The translations under genes and the position numbers were made by a program. From contig JAFEDD010000004.1 of the NCBI GenBank assembly GCA_018241765.1, forward strand, positions 98,298-162,297: DNA of 64,000 nucleotides. The letters are read 5' to 3'. Origin of the DNA: Pseudomonadota bacterium. Lineage in GTDB: Bacteria; Pseudomonadota; Gammaproteobacteria; Burkholderiales; Casimicrobiaceae. The notes beneath the pieces were generated by a model. The model was not told where the DNA came from. It saw nothing but the letters and a program-made list of their open reading frames with translations, and searched no databases. Position 1 is the first letter of the stretch, and the number at the start of each line of letters is the position of its first letter. Positions 55,976 to 64,000 of the stretch are shown piece after piece.

Positions 55976-57172
55976 ATGGATCTGACCTACACCGCGGAGC
56001 AGCGCGCATTTGCCGATGAGGTGCGCACCTTTACCCGCCATCATCTCGACCCTGCCGTCGCCCGCAAGGTGCTCGAAGGCTCGCGCCTCGGCCGCGAGGA
56101 TTTTCTGGGCTGGCACCGCGCGCTCGCCAAAAAGGGCTGGGCCGGTGTCGGCTGGCCCAAGGCGTTTGGTGGCACCGGCTGGAACTCCACGCAGCAGCAC
56201 ATCTTCGACGAAGTGACGGCCGACGAGGGAGCGCCGCAACTGATTCCGTTCGGACTGCGCATGGTGGCACCGGTCATCATGGCGTTCGGCAGCAAGGAAC
56301 AGCAGGACTGGCATCTGCCGAAAATCCTTTCCGGCGAAAACTGGTGGTGCCAGGGCTACAGCGAACCGGGCTCGGGCTCGGACCTCGCTTCGCTCAAGTG
56401 CAAGGCCGAGCGCGACGGTGACCATTACATCGTCAATGGCCAGAAAACCTGGACCACGCTGGGCCAGTACGCCGACTGGATCTTCTGCCTCGTGCGCACG
56501 TCCAGCGAAGGTCGGCAGCAGGAGGGCATCTCGTTTCTGCTGATCGACATGAAGACGCCCGGCATCACCGTGCGCCCGATCATCATGCTCGATCAGGAGC
56601 ATGAAGTGAACGAAGTCTGGTTCGACGACGTGCGGGTGCCGGTCGGCAACCGCGTCGGCGAAGAGAACAAGGGCTGGACCTACGCCAAGTTCCTGCTCGG
56701 CCACGAACGCACCGGCATCGCCGGGGTGGGCCGCTGCAAGCGCATCGTGAAACGGCTGCAGCACGTCGCCAAACGGGCGCAGGCCAACGGCAGGCCATTG
56801 ATTGAAGACGTGCGCTTTCGCGATCGTCTGGCGCAGGTCGAGATCGATCTGCGCGCCCTCGAGATCACGCTGCTTCGCGTGCTCGCCGCCGAGGCCGAGA
56901 AGCGCGCCCCCGGCCCCGAAGCGTCGCTGCTCAAAATCAAGGGCTCGGAGATCCAGCAAACGCTGACCGAACTGACGATGATGGCCGCCGGCCCCGCTGC
57001 GCTGCCCTACGTGCGCGAAGGCGAGCATGGCGCACCCGATGTGCCGTGGCTCTCCGACGAGGCGTTCCGCTTCGCCTCGGGTCACTACTTCAACTTCCGC
57101 AAGACGACGATCTATGGCGGGTCCAACGAAATCCAGCGCAACATCATTGCGCAAATGGTGCTCGGTCTGTAA
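55976..57172 (+). CDS. Acyl-CoA dehydrogenase, PimC-like partner of a heteromeric pair
   Basis: 398 residues with GGAGGA just before ATG 55976. Acyl-CoA dehydrogenase domains: N-terminal helices (YTAEQRAFADEVRTF), middle beta domain with the FAD/substrate loop QGYSEPGSGSDLASLKC and GQKTWTTLGQYADWIF, and C-terminal YGGSNEIQRNIIAQMVLGL. It strongly recalls the large subunit of pimeloyl-CoA dehydrogenase (PimC). A second ACAD gene follows 24 bp later; such paired FadE proteins often form an alpha2beta2 enzyme for dicarboxylyl- or steroid-derived CoA esters (inference). Confidence 0.9.
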   Translation: MDLTYTAEQRAFADEVRTFTRHHLDPAVARKVLEGSRLGREDFLGWHRALAKKGWAGVGWPKAFGGTGWNSTQQHIFDEVTADEGAPQLIPFGLRMVAPVIMAFGSKEQQDWHLPKILSGENWWCQGYSEPGSGSDLASLKCKAERDGDHYIVNGQKTWTTLGQYADWIFCLVRTSSEGRQQEGISFLLIDMKTPGITVRPIIMLDQEHEVNEVWFDDVRVPVGNRVGEENKGWTYAKFLLGHERTGIAGVGRCKRIVKRLQHVAKRAQANGRPLIEDVRFRDRLAQVEIDLRALEITLLRVLAAEAEKRAPGPEASLLKIKGSEIQQTLTELTMMAAGPAALPYVREGEHGAPDVPWLSDEAFRFASGHYFNFRKTTIYGGSNEIQRNIIAQMVLGL

Positions 57173-57196
57173 GACAAAAGCGACAGGAGAACACAC

Positions 57197-58330
57197 ATGG
57201 ACTTCAATCTCTCCGACGAACAAAAGGCCCTGAAGGATTCACTCGCCAAATTCATCGACCGCGCCTACACCTTCGATGATCGCTGGAAGATCATCAAGTC
57301 GGTCGAAGGCTGGTCACGCAAGCACTGGAACCAGCTTGCCGAGATCGGTCTCATGGCGCTGCCCGTCGCCGAAGCGGATGGCGGCCTCGGCGGCACCGGC
57401 GTCGACACCATGCTGGTGATGGAAGAGCTTGGGCGCGGCCTTGTCGTCGAGCCCTATCTCGGCTGTATCGTCCTGCCCGCCGCGCTGATCCGCGCCGCGG
57501 GCAGCGAATCGCAACGCGCTGCATTGAGCGAAGGGCTCGCCAGCGGCGAGACGCTCTACGCCTTCGCCCACACCGAACCGGGCCAGCGCTACGAGCGCAA
57601 CGCCGTTGCCATCGCGGCCACGGCCAAAGATGACCGCTACGTGCTGAACGGCAAGAAGGTGTCGGTCCTCGGTGGTGACGCGGCGGACAGATTGCTGGTG
57701 TCGGCGACGCTGTCCGGTGACGCCGGGCCGTCCTTGTTCGTGGTGTCGGCGAACGCAAACGGCGTCAAGCGCTTCGCCTATCCGATGCACGACGCGCAGC
57801 GCGGCGCCGACATTGAATTGGCGAACGTCGAAGTCGGTGCCGACGCGCTGCTCGGCGAGCGCGGCCGCGCGGCCCCCGCCATGGACTACGCGTTCGACGT
57901 GGGCTGTGCCGCCCTCTGCGCGGAGGCTGTGGGCGCGATGGCGGAACTGCACAAGATCACCGTCGAATACCTGAAAACGCGCAAGCAATTCGGTCGCCCG
58001 ATCGGCATGAATCAGGCGCTGCAACACCGCGCGGTGGACATGCTGATGCACGTCGAAATGTCGCGCTCGATGGCCATGGAAGCGGCGGTCGCCTGTGAGA
58101 ACACCGACCCTGCGGCCCGCGCCAAAGCGATTTCAGCGGCGAAGACACTGGTCAGCCAAGGCTGCCGCTACGTCGGACAGCAAGCCGTGCAACTGCATGG
58201 CGGCATCGGCGTCACGCACGAACTCAACACCTCGCACTACTTCAAGCGCCTGACCATGATCAGCATCACCTTCGGCGATGCCGACTGGCACCTCGGGCGG
58301 TATGGCGACGCGTTGCTTGCGGCAGCGTAG
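57197..58330 (+). CDS. Acyl-CoA dehydrogenase, PimD-like partner
   Basis: 377 residues, ribosome binding site GACAGGAGAAC. ACAD fold: LSDEQKALKDSLAKFI at the start, GLMALPVAEADGGLGGTGVD, and C-terminal AVQLHGGIGVTHELNTSHYF. The middle domain lacks the usual G-S-G-S-D substrate-loop motif of partner one (it reads AFAHTEPGQRYERN), a pattern seen in the second subunit of heteromeric acyl-CoA dehydrogenases. Probably acts only in complex with the preceding protein in beta-oxidation of an unusual acyl-CoA. Confidence 0.88.
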   Translation: MDFNLSDEQKALKDSLAKFIDRAYTFDDRWKIIKSVEGWSRKHWNQLAEIGLMALPVAEADGGLGGTGVDTMLVMEELGRGLVVEPYLGCIVLPAALIRAAGSESQRAALSEGLASGETLYAFAHTEPGQRYERNAVAIAATAKDDRYVLNGKKVSVLGGDAADRLLVSATLSGDAGPSLFVVSANANGVKRFAYPMHDAQRGADIELANVEVGADALLGERGRAAPAMDYAFDVGCAALCAEAVGAMAELHKITVEYLKTRKQFGRPIGMNQALQHRAVDMLMHVEMSRSMAMEAAVACENTDPAARAKAISAAKTLVSQGCRYVGQQAVQLHGGIGVTHELNTSHYFKRLTMISITFGDADWHLGRYGDALLAAA

Positions 58331-58345
58331 TTGGTCGTGACGGTC

Positions 58346-59290
58346 GTAGCCTCGATGCAGCGCAGCGCAATCGAGGCATTCTTGTATCGCGCACCGTGGC
58401 CCTCGATTCCACTTCGTTGCATCGAGGCTACGGAACGTGTCGTTGCGGCGATGCGCTGATCGCGGCTGATCAATGTGTCGTGAAAATCGTAGCCTCGATG
58501 CAGCGCAGCGCAATCGAGGCATTCTCGTGGTGCTCACGGCGGCCCTCGATTCCACTTCGTTGCATCGAGGCTACGGCGGGTGTCGTTGCGGCGATGCGCT
58601 GATCGCGGCTGATCAATGGGTCGTGAAAATCGTAGCCTCGATGCAGCGCAGCGCAATCGAGGCATTCTTGCTTCGCTGACCGTGACCCTCGATTCCACTT
58701 CGTTGCATCGAGGCTACTGAACGTGTCGTTGCGGCAATGCGCTAATCGCGGCTGATCAATGGGTCGTGACGGTCGTAGCCTCGATGCAGCGCAGCGCAAT
58801 CGAGGCATTCTTATGTCGCTGACGGTGCCCTCGATTCCACTTCGTTGCATCGAGGCTACGGCGTGGGTCGTGCCGGCAATGCGCTGATCGCGGCTGATCA
58901 ATGGGTCGTGACGGTCGTAGCCTCGATGAAGCGCAGCGCAATCGAGGCATTCTTGTATCGCGCACCGTGGCCCTCGATTCCACTTCGTTGCATCGAGGCT
59001 ACGGAACGTGTCGTTGCGGCGATGCGCTGATCGCGGCTGATCAATGTGTCGTGAAAATCGTAGCCTCGATGAAGCGCAGCGCAATCGAGGCATTCTTGTA
59101 TCGCGCACCGTGGCCCTCGATTCCACTTCGTTGCATCGAGGCTACGGCGTGGGTCGTGCCGGCAATGCGCTGATCGCGGCTGATCAATGGGTCGTGACGG
59201 TCGTAGCCTCGATGCAGCGCAGCGCAATCGAGGCATTCTTGCTTCGCTGACCGTTACCCTCGATTCCACTTCGTTGCATCGAGGCTACGG
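58346..59290. repeat. Tandem array of seven 143-bp units built from paired inverted REP-like hairpins
   Basis: Units begin at 58346, 58489, 58632, 58775, 58917, 59060 and 59203 (period 143, once 142). Each has a 31-bp hairpin starting GTAGCCTCGATGC and ending AATCGAGG, a short spacer of about 24 bp, the inverted form from CCTCGATTCCACTTCG to ATCGAGGCTAC, and a longer linker containing GATCGCGGCTGATCAA. The last unit ends after the inverted hairpin. The stem is CCTCGAT/ATCGAGG. A BIME-like intergenic array between an acyl-CoA dehydrogenase and a TPR-like gene. A period not divisible by three rules out a repeated protein. Confidence 0.92.
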
Positions 59291-59312
59291 ATGGCAAGCG
59301 GGCCAGGAAGAC

Positions 59313-60168
59313 TCAGGGCTCCCGCTTCAAGCTGTTCAGCTTTTCGGTGTACTTCGCCGCTTCATCGGGTCGCTTCAGGGCCGTACTCAACGCGGCAAGC
59401 TCTTCGTAGACATATTCATCCGGCTCTTGCGCGGCGAGCATTTCCTGCTCCAGTCGCAGCTGGATGGCAAGCGCGTCATCCAGCTTGCCCTGCAAGCGCT
59501 TCACGTTGGCCACCTGCCACCACGCAATGCGCACTTGCAGCGGCGTGCCGGTGGCTTGATGTGCCTTCAGTGCCGCGTCGAAGTGTCGCGCTGCTGTGTC
59601 GAGATTTCCACGATCACGTTCGGTGGAGCCCATGTTGTTGGCAATCGATGCGCGCCACCGAATCGCACGCGGCAGCTCGCTCACCAGCGCGAGGCGCATC
59701 GCAACCTGGTTCCATGACATCGCTTCGTCAAGGTTCTTCGAGAAGCCAAACATGTGCGCCGCGTCGATGGCGAGCAGCACCTCGTTCTCGCGCTGCGCCA
59801 GTTGAAAGGCATCCGAGAACAGCGGCTTCGCCTTTTCGAACTGGCCGGATGAGTTGAGCGTACGCCCACGCTCCAGCAGGTAGCGGATGCGCACACGCGG
59901 CGCCGTGGTGCCCGAGGTTCGGGCAGCGACGGCATCCAGCACCGAGTTGGCGCTCACGAAATCGTGCCGCATGCTGAAGGTGCGCGCGATTTGCGTTTCG
60001 ATCTCCAACGCAGCGTCACCCGTCTCGGCCTTCAGCGCCTCGCGAAAGCGCGCTTCACTTTCAGCCGGTTTGGCGTAGTCCCACAGCGCATCAATATCGG
60101 CTGCCATGCTGACTCCACTCAACGTGAACATTGCACCGATCGCCAGCGCGCGGGCGGCCCGCCGCAAA
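59313..60168 (-). CDS. Exported TPR-like repeat protein
   Basis: About 284 residues. The body (from about 45) is a run of helical pairs of TPR type (AESEARFREALKAETGD, AHMFGFSKNLDEAMSWNQVAM, NMGSTERDRGNLDTAARHFDAALKAH, NVKRLQGKLDDALAIQLRLEQEM), the last ending in a Lys-rich tail. TTG 60168 is chosen because it opens a plausible signal peptide (RRAARALAIGAMFTLSGVSMAA); ATG 60132 and a longer ATG 60305 are alternatives and none has a good ribosome binding site. Probably periplasmic, binding partner unknown. Confidence 0.68.
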
Positions 60169-60376
60169 CCAGGGAACCGCTGAACAAATCCTCGCGATGC
60201 AGCGCGAGGTGAGAAGCACAGCCATCGCCGGAGCCATGGGCGCGTCGATGCCCGACACCCAGGCAATCGGCCGCGGGGTGATGGCGTTGCGCAATACGAA
60301 TACATCTCATCGGCAGCAAAGTCAGTTGGCGCAAGTGCGACTACGCTCGGGGCATCGGGCGCTGCGCTCGTGCGGC

Positions 60377-61258
60377 CTACGACGTTGCGGCGTGCAAAAA
60401 GCGCTTGACCATCACAATCGTCGGCTCGTCCATGATCATCGGCGCATGGCCGGTGTCGGCAATCGTCAGCGCTTCGGCGATGCGGCCGGCAGCGTGATGC
60501 ATCGCGAGCATTTTCTCGACGGTCGCGGCGCTCAACAGGTCTGACTCGGCACCGCGCAATACCAGCACCGGCTGCCTAACGGCCGCCCACAGCGGCCACA
60601 TGTCCGTCGCGGTCTGCTTGAGGCCGTCGCGGAAGGCATCGCCAATCTTCGGGTCGGTCTTGAACTCCCACTGACCATCGGCGCGTTGCTGCACGGCGGT
60701 CTTCACCATGTGATGCTTCTGCTCGTCGCTGAGCGGGCCGAAGGTGGCGTTGATCGGCTGCACCGCCTCGAACAGCGCCATGTAGCTCGGGAAGGTGAGC
60801 ACCCGGCCGACGTAAGACGCGATGCGGTCGAGCGCCGCCTTCTCGATCACCGGCCCGATGTCGTTGATGACGAAGCGGCGCATCTGCGAGCCGGGTGTCG
60901 CCGCCATCACCATGCCGATCAGGCCGCCCATCGAGGTGCCGATCCAGTCGTAGCGTGACACGCCCAACTGCGTGAACATTGCGTTGATGGCCGCAATGTA
61001 GTTGGGAATCGTGTAATCCGCCGCGCTGGCGTACCAGTCACTCTCGCCACGACCGGGAATGTCGGGGCAGAGCACGCGACAGCCGCCGGCCAGTGCCCGA
61101 GCGACCACGTCGAAGTCGCGGCCATTGCGCGACAGACCATGTACGCACACCACGACGCGCGGGTTGCGCTCATCGCCCCAGTCGTGCACCACCATGTTGC
61201 GCGTGGCGTCACCAATGGGCACCACCACATTGGCGCGACGATCAGGCGTGGGAATCAT
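60377..61258 (-). CDS. Alpha/beta-hydrolase
   Basis: 293 residues from ATG 61258. Oxyanion-hole motif [14 protein letters not shown], nucleophile elbow [10 protein letters not shown] (Ser in G-x-S-x-G), catalytic Asp region AESDLLS and His in [34 protein letters not shown] is typical of the fold. It may hydrolyse esters or C-C bonds; substrate unknown. Its start overlaps the stop of the RraA-like gene by 4 bp, so the two are co-translated. Confidence 0.9.
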   Translation of the reverse strand: MIPTPDRRANVVVPIGDATRNMVVHDWGDERNPRVVVCVHGLSRNGRDFDVVARALAGGCRVLCPDIPGRGESDWYASAADYTIPNYIAAINAMFTQLGVSRYDWIGTSMGGLIGMVMAATPGSQMRRFVINDIGPVIEKAALDRIASYVGRVLTFPSYMALFEAVQPINATFGPLSDEQKHHMVKTAVQQRADGQWEFKTDPKIGDAFRDGLKQTATDMWPLWAAVRQPVLVLRGAESDLLSAATVEKMLAMHHAAGRIAEALTIADTGHAPMIMDEPTIVMVKRFLHAATS

Positions 61259-61746
61259 GCCAGCTCCCCATCGGAGAAGAGCACGCCGTCGCGGTCGGCA
61301 TAACACCAGTCGCCCGGCTTCACCGTCACGCCGCCGAACGCCAACGGCACGTCGAACGAACCGGCGCCGGTCTTTTTGCTCTTCACGGGACAGACGCCGA
61401 GCGCCCGCACCCCGATGGCGCAGGCGTCGATCTCGTCGGCGTCGCGGATCGGTGCATTGAGCACGACGCCCGCCCAGCCGTTGCGCTCCGCGAGCTTGCC
61501 CAGGTTGCCACCGAGCAAGGCACAACGCAACGAACCGGCACCATCGACCACGAGCACCCGGCCCTGCCCCGCGCTCTCCACTGCCGCTCGCACCAGCGAG
61601 TTGTCCTCAAACACTTTCAGGGTCTTGACTGGGCCCGCGAAGGTCGCGTGCTTGCCGAAGCGATGGAACTGCGGCGCGAGCACGCGCAGCGTGCCATCGA
61701 GCAATTTCGATTCGTTCGCGTCGCAGAGATCGGTGGTCGCAGTCAT
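61255..61746 (-). CDS. RraA-family protein (ribonuclease E regulator or HMG aldolase class)
   Basis: 163 residues. Family pattern: [81 protein letters not shown], then [35 protein letters not shown]. RraA inhibits RNase E in E. coli, while close relatives are 4-hydroxy-4-methyl-2-oxoglutarate aldolases with the G-G-N-L and R-D motifs, both present here. The coupled alpha/beta-hydrolase slightly favours a catabolic role. Length fits both. Confidence 0.9.
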   Translation of the reverse strand: MTATTDLCDANESKLLDGTLRVLAPQFHRFGKHATFAGPVKTLKVFEDNSLVRAAVESAGQGRVLVVDGAGSLRCALLGGNLGKLAERNGWAGVVLNAPIRDADEIDACAIGVRALGVCPVKSKKTGAGSFDVPLAFGGVTVKPGDWCYADRDGVLFSDGELA

Positions 61747-61946
61747 GGTGCTCCCTGAATAACGTGTTTTGCCAAGCATAGCGTGGCGCCGTTCCGCCCA
61801 TTGCCCCGGGATGGCGCTGTCGGCGATGGCGCAGGCCGCGTGCGCGCCCGGTTCGCCTATAACCTCCGCTGGCAGCGACGGATGCCATCTGCGCACCGCG
61901 GGTGGAGAACGCGTCGCTCGGCGTCACGAAAAAGGAGTCACCACGC

Positions 61947-62279
61947 ATGCACTGACTATTCTTGGCAGCGGCAATCGTCAGCGAAGTCATCGGAACTTCG
62001 GCCCTCAAGGCAACCGAGGGCTTCACTCGACTCTGGCCCTCCGTGATCGTCGCGGCAGGTTACGGATCGGCGTTCTACTTTCTCTCGCTCACGCTCTCCG
62101 TCATTCCCGTCGGCGTGGCCTACGCCATCTGGTCCGGCATCGGCATCGTGCTGATTGCACTGATCGCTTGGGTGTTCTATGGCCAGACGCTGGATTTCCC
62201 CGCGATCGTCGGCATGGCATTGATCGTGACCGGTGTCGTCGTCCTGAACGTGTTTTCCAAGACGGTCACGCACGGTTGA
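61947..62279 (+). pseudogene. Small multidrug resistance (EmrE/SugE-type) transporter with UGA at codon 3
   Basis: From ATG 61947, preceded by AAAGGAG, the frame spans exactly 110 codons like EmrE, but codon 3 is TGA where family members often have Trp (TGG). The rest is intact: [19 protein letters not shown] with the key E13, EGFTRLWPS, and [17 protein letters not shown] with W62. TTG 61962 could restart translation (LAAAIVSE) but has no ribosome binding site and would shorten helix 1. So the gene is a pseudogene, a leaky readthrough case, or carries a base-call error. It would export cationic drugs or guanidinium-type compounds. Confidence 0.75.
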
Positions 62280-62295
62280 GCGGACGTAACCGCAA

Positions 62296-62463
62296 CTAGT
62301 GTCTCAACCCATAAGTTTGCGTACATGCCGAGACGCGCATCCGCGCGCCGAGTGCGCGAAGCGAACCGCAGCCATAGCCATCGCTATGGCGAGGATGAGC
62401 GACAAAGCAATCGGCGATGCGGGGCGCGTCGAACATAGCGAAACTTATGGGTTGAGACACTAG
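62296..62463. mobile_element. 168-bp MITE with perfect 23-bp terminal inverted repeats
   Basis: Left end CTAGTGTCTCAACCCATAAG continuing to 62318 is the exact reverse complement of 62441-62463. The outermost CTAG occurs at both ends and could be a 4-bp target duplication of the YTAR type made by IS5-group elements (inference). The inside holds GC-rich palindromic segments and no coding capacity. It ends 2 bp before the stop of the sterol-desaturase gene. No transposase in the window matches it. Confidence 0.85.
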
Positions 62464-62465
62464 CG

Positions 62466-63272
62466 TCAGAGACGATCGATGTGGCGTGCGCTCCACGGCG
62501 TCAGCAGCATGCCGCGCACCGTCTGCCAACGTTCGTCGCGCAGCGCATCGAGGCCGCTGTCGCGGATCAAAAGCTCTGGCGGATAAAACGTCCCGAACAG
62601 GTGATCCCAGCACGACAGCACCTGCCCGAAGTTGCTGTCCGTCAGTTCCGGGGTGGGATCATGATGCGCCCAATGCGCCGCCGGGGTCACCACCAACCAA
62701 CCGACCCAACGTTGCCAGCGGGCAATGCCATTGGCCGTCCACGCGATGGCCGCGTGGTGAAGGTGCGAATTGGCGACGCCGCAGAGGTCGCGCACGGCCA
62801 GAGCTTCGATCGGCGCGCCGAGTGCCAGCAAGAGCAGCACACGAATCGACAGTGTCGCTGCAAAAAAAAGCGGGTGTTGCCGCAACGAGGTGGAGACGTC
62901 GAGTCGGGTATCGGAATGATGGACGGCGTGCAGCAGCCACAGCGGACGGAAGCGATGGCTCCCCCGATGCAGCACATAGTCGGAGAAATCGGCGAACAGA
63001 AAACCGACCACCCAGGCCAGCCAGTACGGCGTCGACCACAGGTTCAACAAGCCAAGGCGGTACAGTCGAGTCGCCGCCGTCATTGGTGCGAGCACCCAAT
63101 TCGCCAGCAGACTGACCACCACGATGAACGACGCCCAAAGCACCAGATTGCGCAGCAGATGTCGCCACCGTTCGCGCGGCGACCAACAGTATTTCGGCCA
63201 GACAGTCTCGGCCAGCGCCGTCAGCGCGAAGCCTCCGAACAACACATGAAGCCCAAGCGTTTCGAGTGTCAC
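62466..63272 (-). CDS. Sterol desaturase / fatty acid hydroxylase family protein
   Basis: 268 residues. An integral-membrane di-iron hydroxylase with four or more transmembrane helices and the His-box clusters HRGSH (FSDYVLHRGSHRF), HAVHH (LLHAVHHSD), HLHHA and HWAHHD. It hydroxylates or desaturates a lipid; bacterial homologues act on fatty acids, hopanoids or carotenoids. ATG 63272. The MITE lies just past its stop codon. Confidence 0.9.
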   Translation of the reverse strand: MTLETLGLHVLFGGFALTALAETVWPKYCWSPRERWRHLLRNLVLWASFIVVVSLLANWVLAPMTAATRLYRLGLLNLWSTPYWLAWVVGFLFADFSDYVLHRGSHRFRPLWLLHAVHHSDTRLDVSTSLRQHPLFFAATLSIRVLLLLALGAPIEALAVRDLCGVANSHLHHAAIAWTANGIARWQRWVGWLVVTPAAHWAHHDPTPELTDSNFGQVLSCWDHLFGTFYPPELLIRDSGLDALRDERWQTVRGMLLTPWSARHIDRL

Positions 63273-63374
63273 GGGAACCCATCCTCAGGCAACGAGTTTC
63301 AATTTCCGGAGCCGTTGGTTCCGGGCAGCCCATGGTGATAATAAACTCGTTCATTCACTATCGGGGGCACGCAC

Positions 63375-63959
63375 ATGTCCATCACACGTTGGTTCTGCAG
63401 ATTTGGCACGCTGCTTGCGGCTGCGTTGCTGTTCAATACCGGCGCATTTGCCGGTCTTTCGCCTGGAACGGCATACGCCTGGAGCGATGCGCCGGATACG
63501 GCCACGCTGCAACCGGGGCAGATCTTTACGGTCACCACAACGATCTACGCGAACGGGGGCGCTACCGGTTTGCAGTTCAACCAGATCGCCTTGAACCCGA
63601 ACCTTGCGTCGCAATTCCAGATTGTCGGTGGCACCTGCAACACCACGACACAGTACGTCGCGCCGGCGACCTGCACCGTGCAGATTCGCTTCATCGGCAA
63701 TCAACCCGGCACGGCGACGGCGGACTTGCAGATGGGATGCTCGGCGATCGTCGCGGCGGTCGGCGGATATGGCATCAGTTGCAACCTGGGAGGCGGCCCC
63801 GGCGCGGTCGACACGATGGCGCATCTGGTGGGCAATGGCATCGCTGCCGTCGTCGATACCCTCGGGCGCGAAGGACTGACGCTGCTCGCTGCCGCGCTGT
63901 TCGCGCTGGCGGCGTGGGTCAGCGTTCGTCGGCCGCGTCTGCGCACGACGTCGCGCTGA
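63375..63959 (+). CDS. Secreted protein with possible IPTL-CTERM-like C-terminal sorting tail
   Basis: 194 residues. Signal peptide (MSITRWFCRFGTLLAAALLF ... FAG). The middle is a beta-rich domain (about 27-150) with two Cys pairs (GGTCNTTTQYVAPATCTVQI; MGCSAIVAAVGGYGISCNL), similar in style to small adhesin or Ig-like secreted domains. The C-terminus has VDTLGREGLTLLAAALFALAA and a basic RRPRLRTTSR end, resembling a weak IPTL-CTERM tripartite signal. It is the last gene in the window; nothing recognisable follows to 64000. Confidence 0.68.
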   Translation: MSITRWFCRFGTLLAAALLFNTGAFAGLSPGTAYAWSDAPDTATLQPGQIFTVTTTIYANGGATGLQFNQIALNPNLASQFQIVGGTCNTTTQYVAPATCTVQIRFIGNQPGTATADLQMGCSAIVAAVGGYGISCNLGGGPGAVDTMAHLVGNGIAAVVDTLGREGLTLLAAALFALAAWVSVRRPRLRTTSR

Positions 63960-64000
63960 ATTCGCACACCAGCGACGCCCTAGTGCAGTGTTTCGCTCTT

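Noticed and set aside
58470-59126. Minus-strand open frame with repeated MESRAT-type peptides across the tandem array
   Set aside because: The unit length of 143 bp is not a multiple of three, so the reading frame rotates between units. The peptide repeats are by-products of non-coding hairpins.
58346-59290. Possible CRISPR array
   Set aside because: Repeats come as inverted pairs, the spacers are themselves shared between units, and no cas gene is in the window.

Overview
The window is about 64 kb of GC-rich, densely coded bacterial chromosome. Gene content points to a betaproteobacterium, probably Burkholderiales or a close relative: def-fmt divergent from a LysM protein next to dprA and topB, pepP-ubiH, UbiK and an ABC1 kinase of the UbiB type, grpE-dnaK, fabI, hslU, AzlCD, and secreted proteins with IPTL-CTERM-like tails or DUF5648 domains. 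No rRNA, tRNA, CRISPR array, prophage or complete insertion sequence was found. Because of the high GC content, many long open frames lie antisense to real genes; these were left out.

Layout. 1-8.8 kb: two paralogous secreted zinc metalloproteases (DUF5117/DUF4953 type), the first running off the left edge. Between them lie a LysR regulator divergent from a DUF2917 gene, a broken ParE-like toxin between two copies of a 43-bp repeat, and a frameshifted secreted protein. 8.9-18 kb: miaB, a frameshifted methyltransferase, VOC and DUF proteins, a glycosyltransferase, ubiK and an ABC1 kinase. 18-24.8 kb: translation and DNA-processing genes fmt, def, LysM, dprA and topB. 24.8-27.4 kb: a probable sulfide-response cluster (BigR/SqrR-like repressor divergent from TAT-exported sulfide:quinone reductase, a DUF5368-like membrane protein and DsrE). 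27.5-36.9 kb: PhyH oxygenase, a folate pair (cyclo-ligase and folD), pepP-ubiH, fabI, hslU without hslV, and two transporters. 37-41 kb: two large secreted proteins. 41-51.5 kb: a B12/radical-SAM protein, ggt, cutA, folA-azlC-azlD, an SDR, an IPTL-CTERM-like beta-helix protein, a DUF1439 protein and an S9 peptidase. 52-58.3 kb: grpE-dnaK (no dnaJ), a VOC protein, a CbiM-like permease and a paired acyl-CoA dehydrogenase. 58.3-64 kb: a 143-bp tandem repeat array, a TPR-like protein, an alpha/beta hydrolase with an RraA-like protein, an SMR efflux gene with UGA at codon 3, a 168-bp MITE, a sterol-desaturase-like hydroxylase and a second possible sorted surface protein.

The most notable non-coding structure is a family of five dispersed palindromic elements of about 120 bp (near 2.6, 8.7, 13.3, 46.5 and 51.7 kb). 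Their paired arms co-vary between copies, which suggests selection on a hairpin. A BIME-like seven-unit array and a MITE with perfect 23-bp inverted ends add to a picture of a genome rich in small non-autonomous repeats. Several genes look recently damaged (parE, the secreted protein at 5.1 kb, the methyltransferase, the SMR pump). Each damage is a single base or one small indel, so sequencing error remains an alternative.
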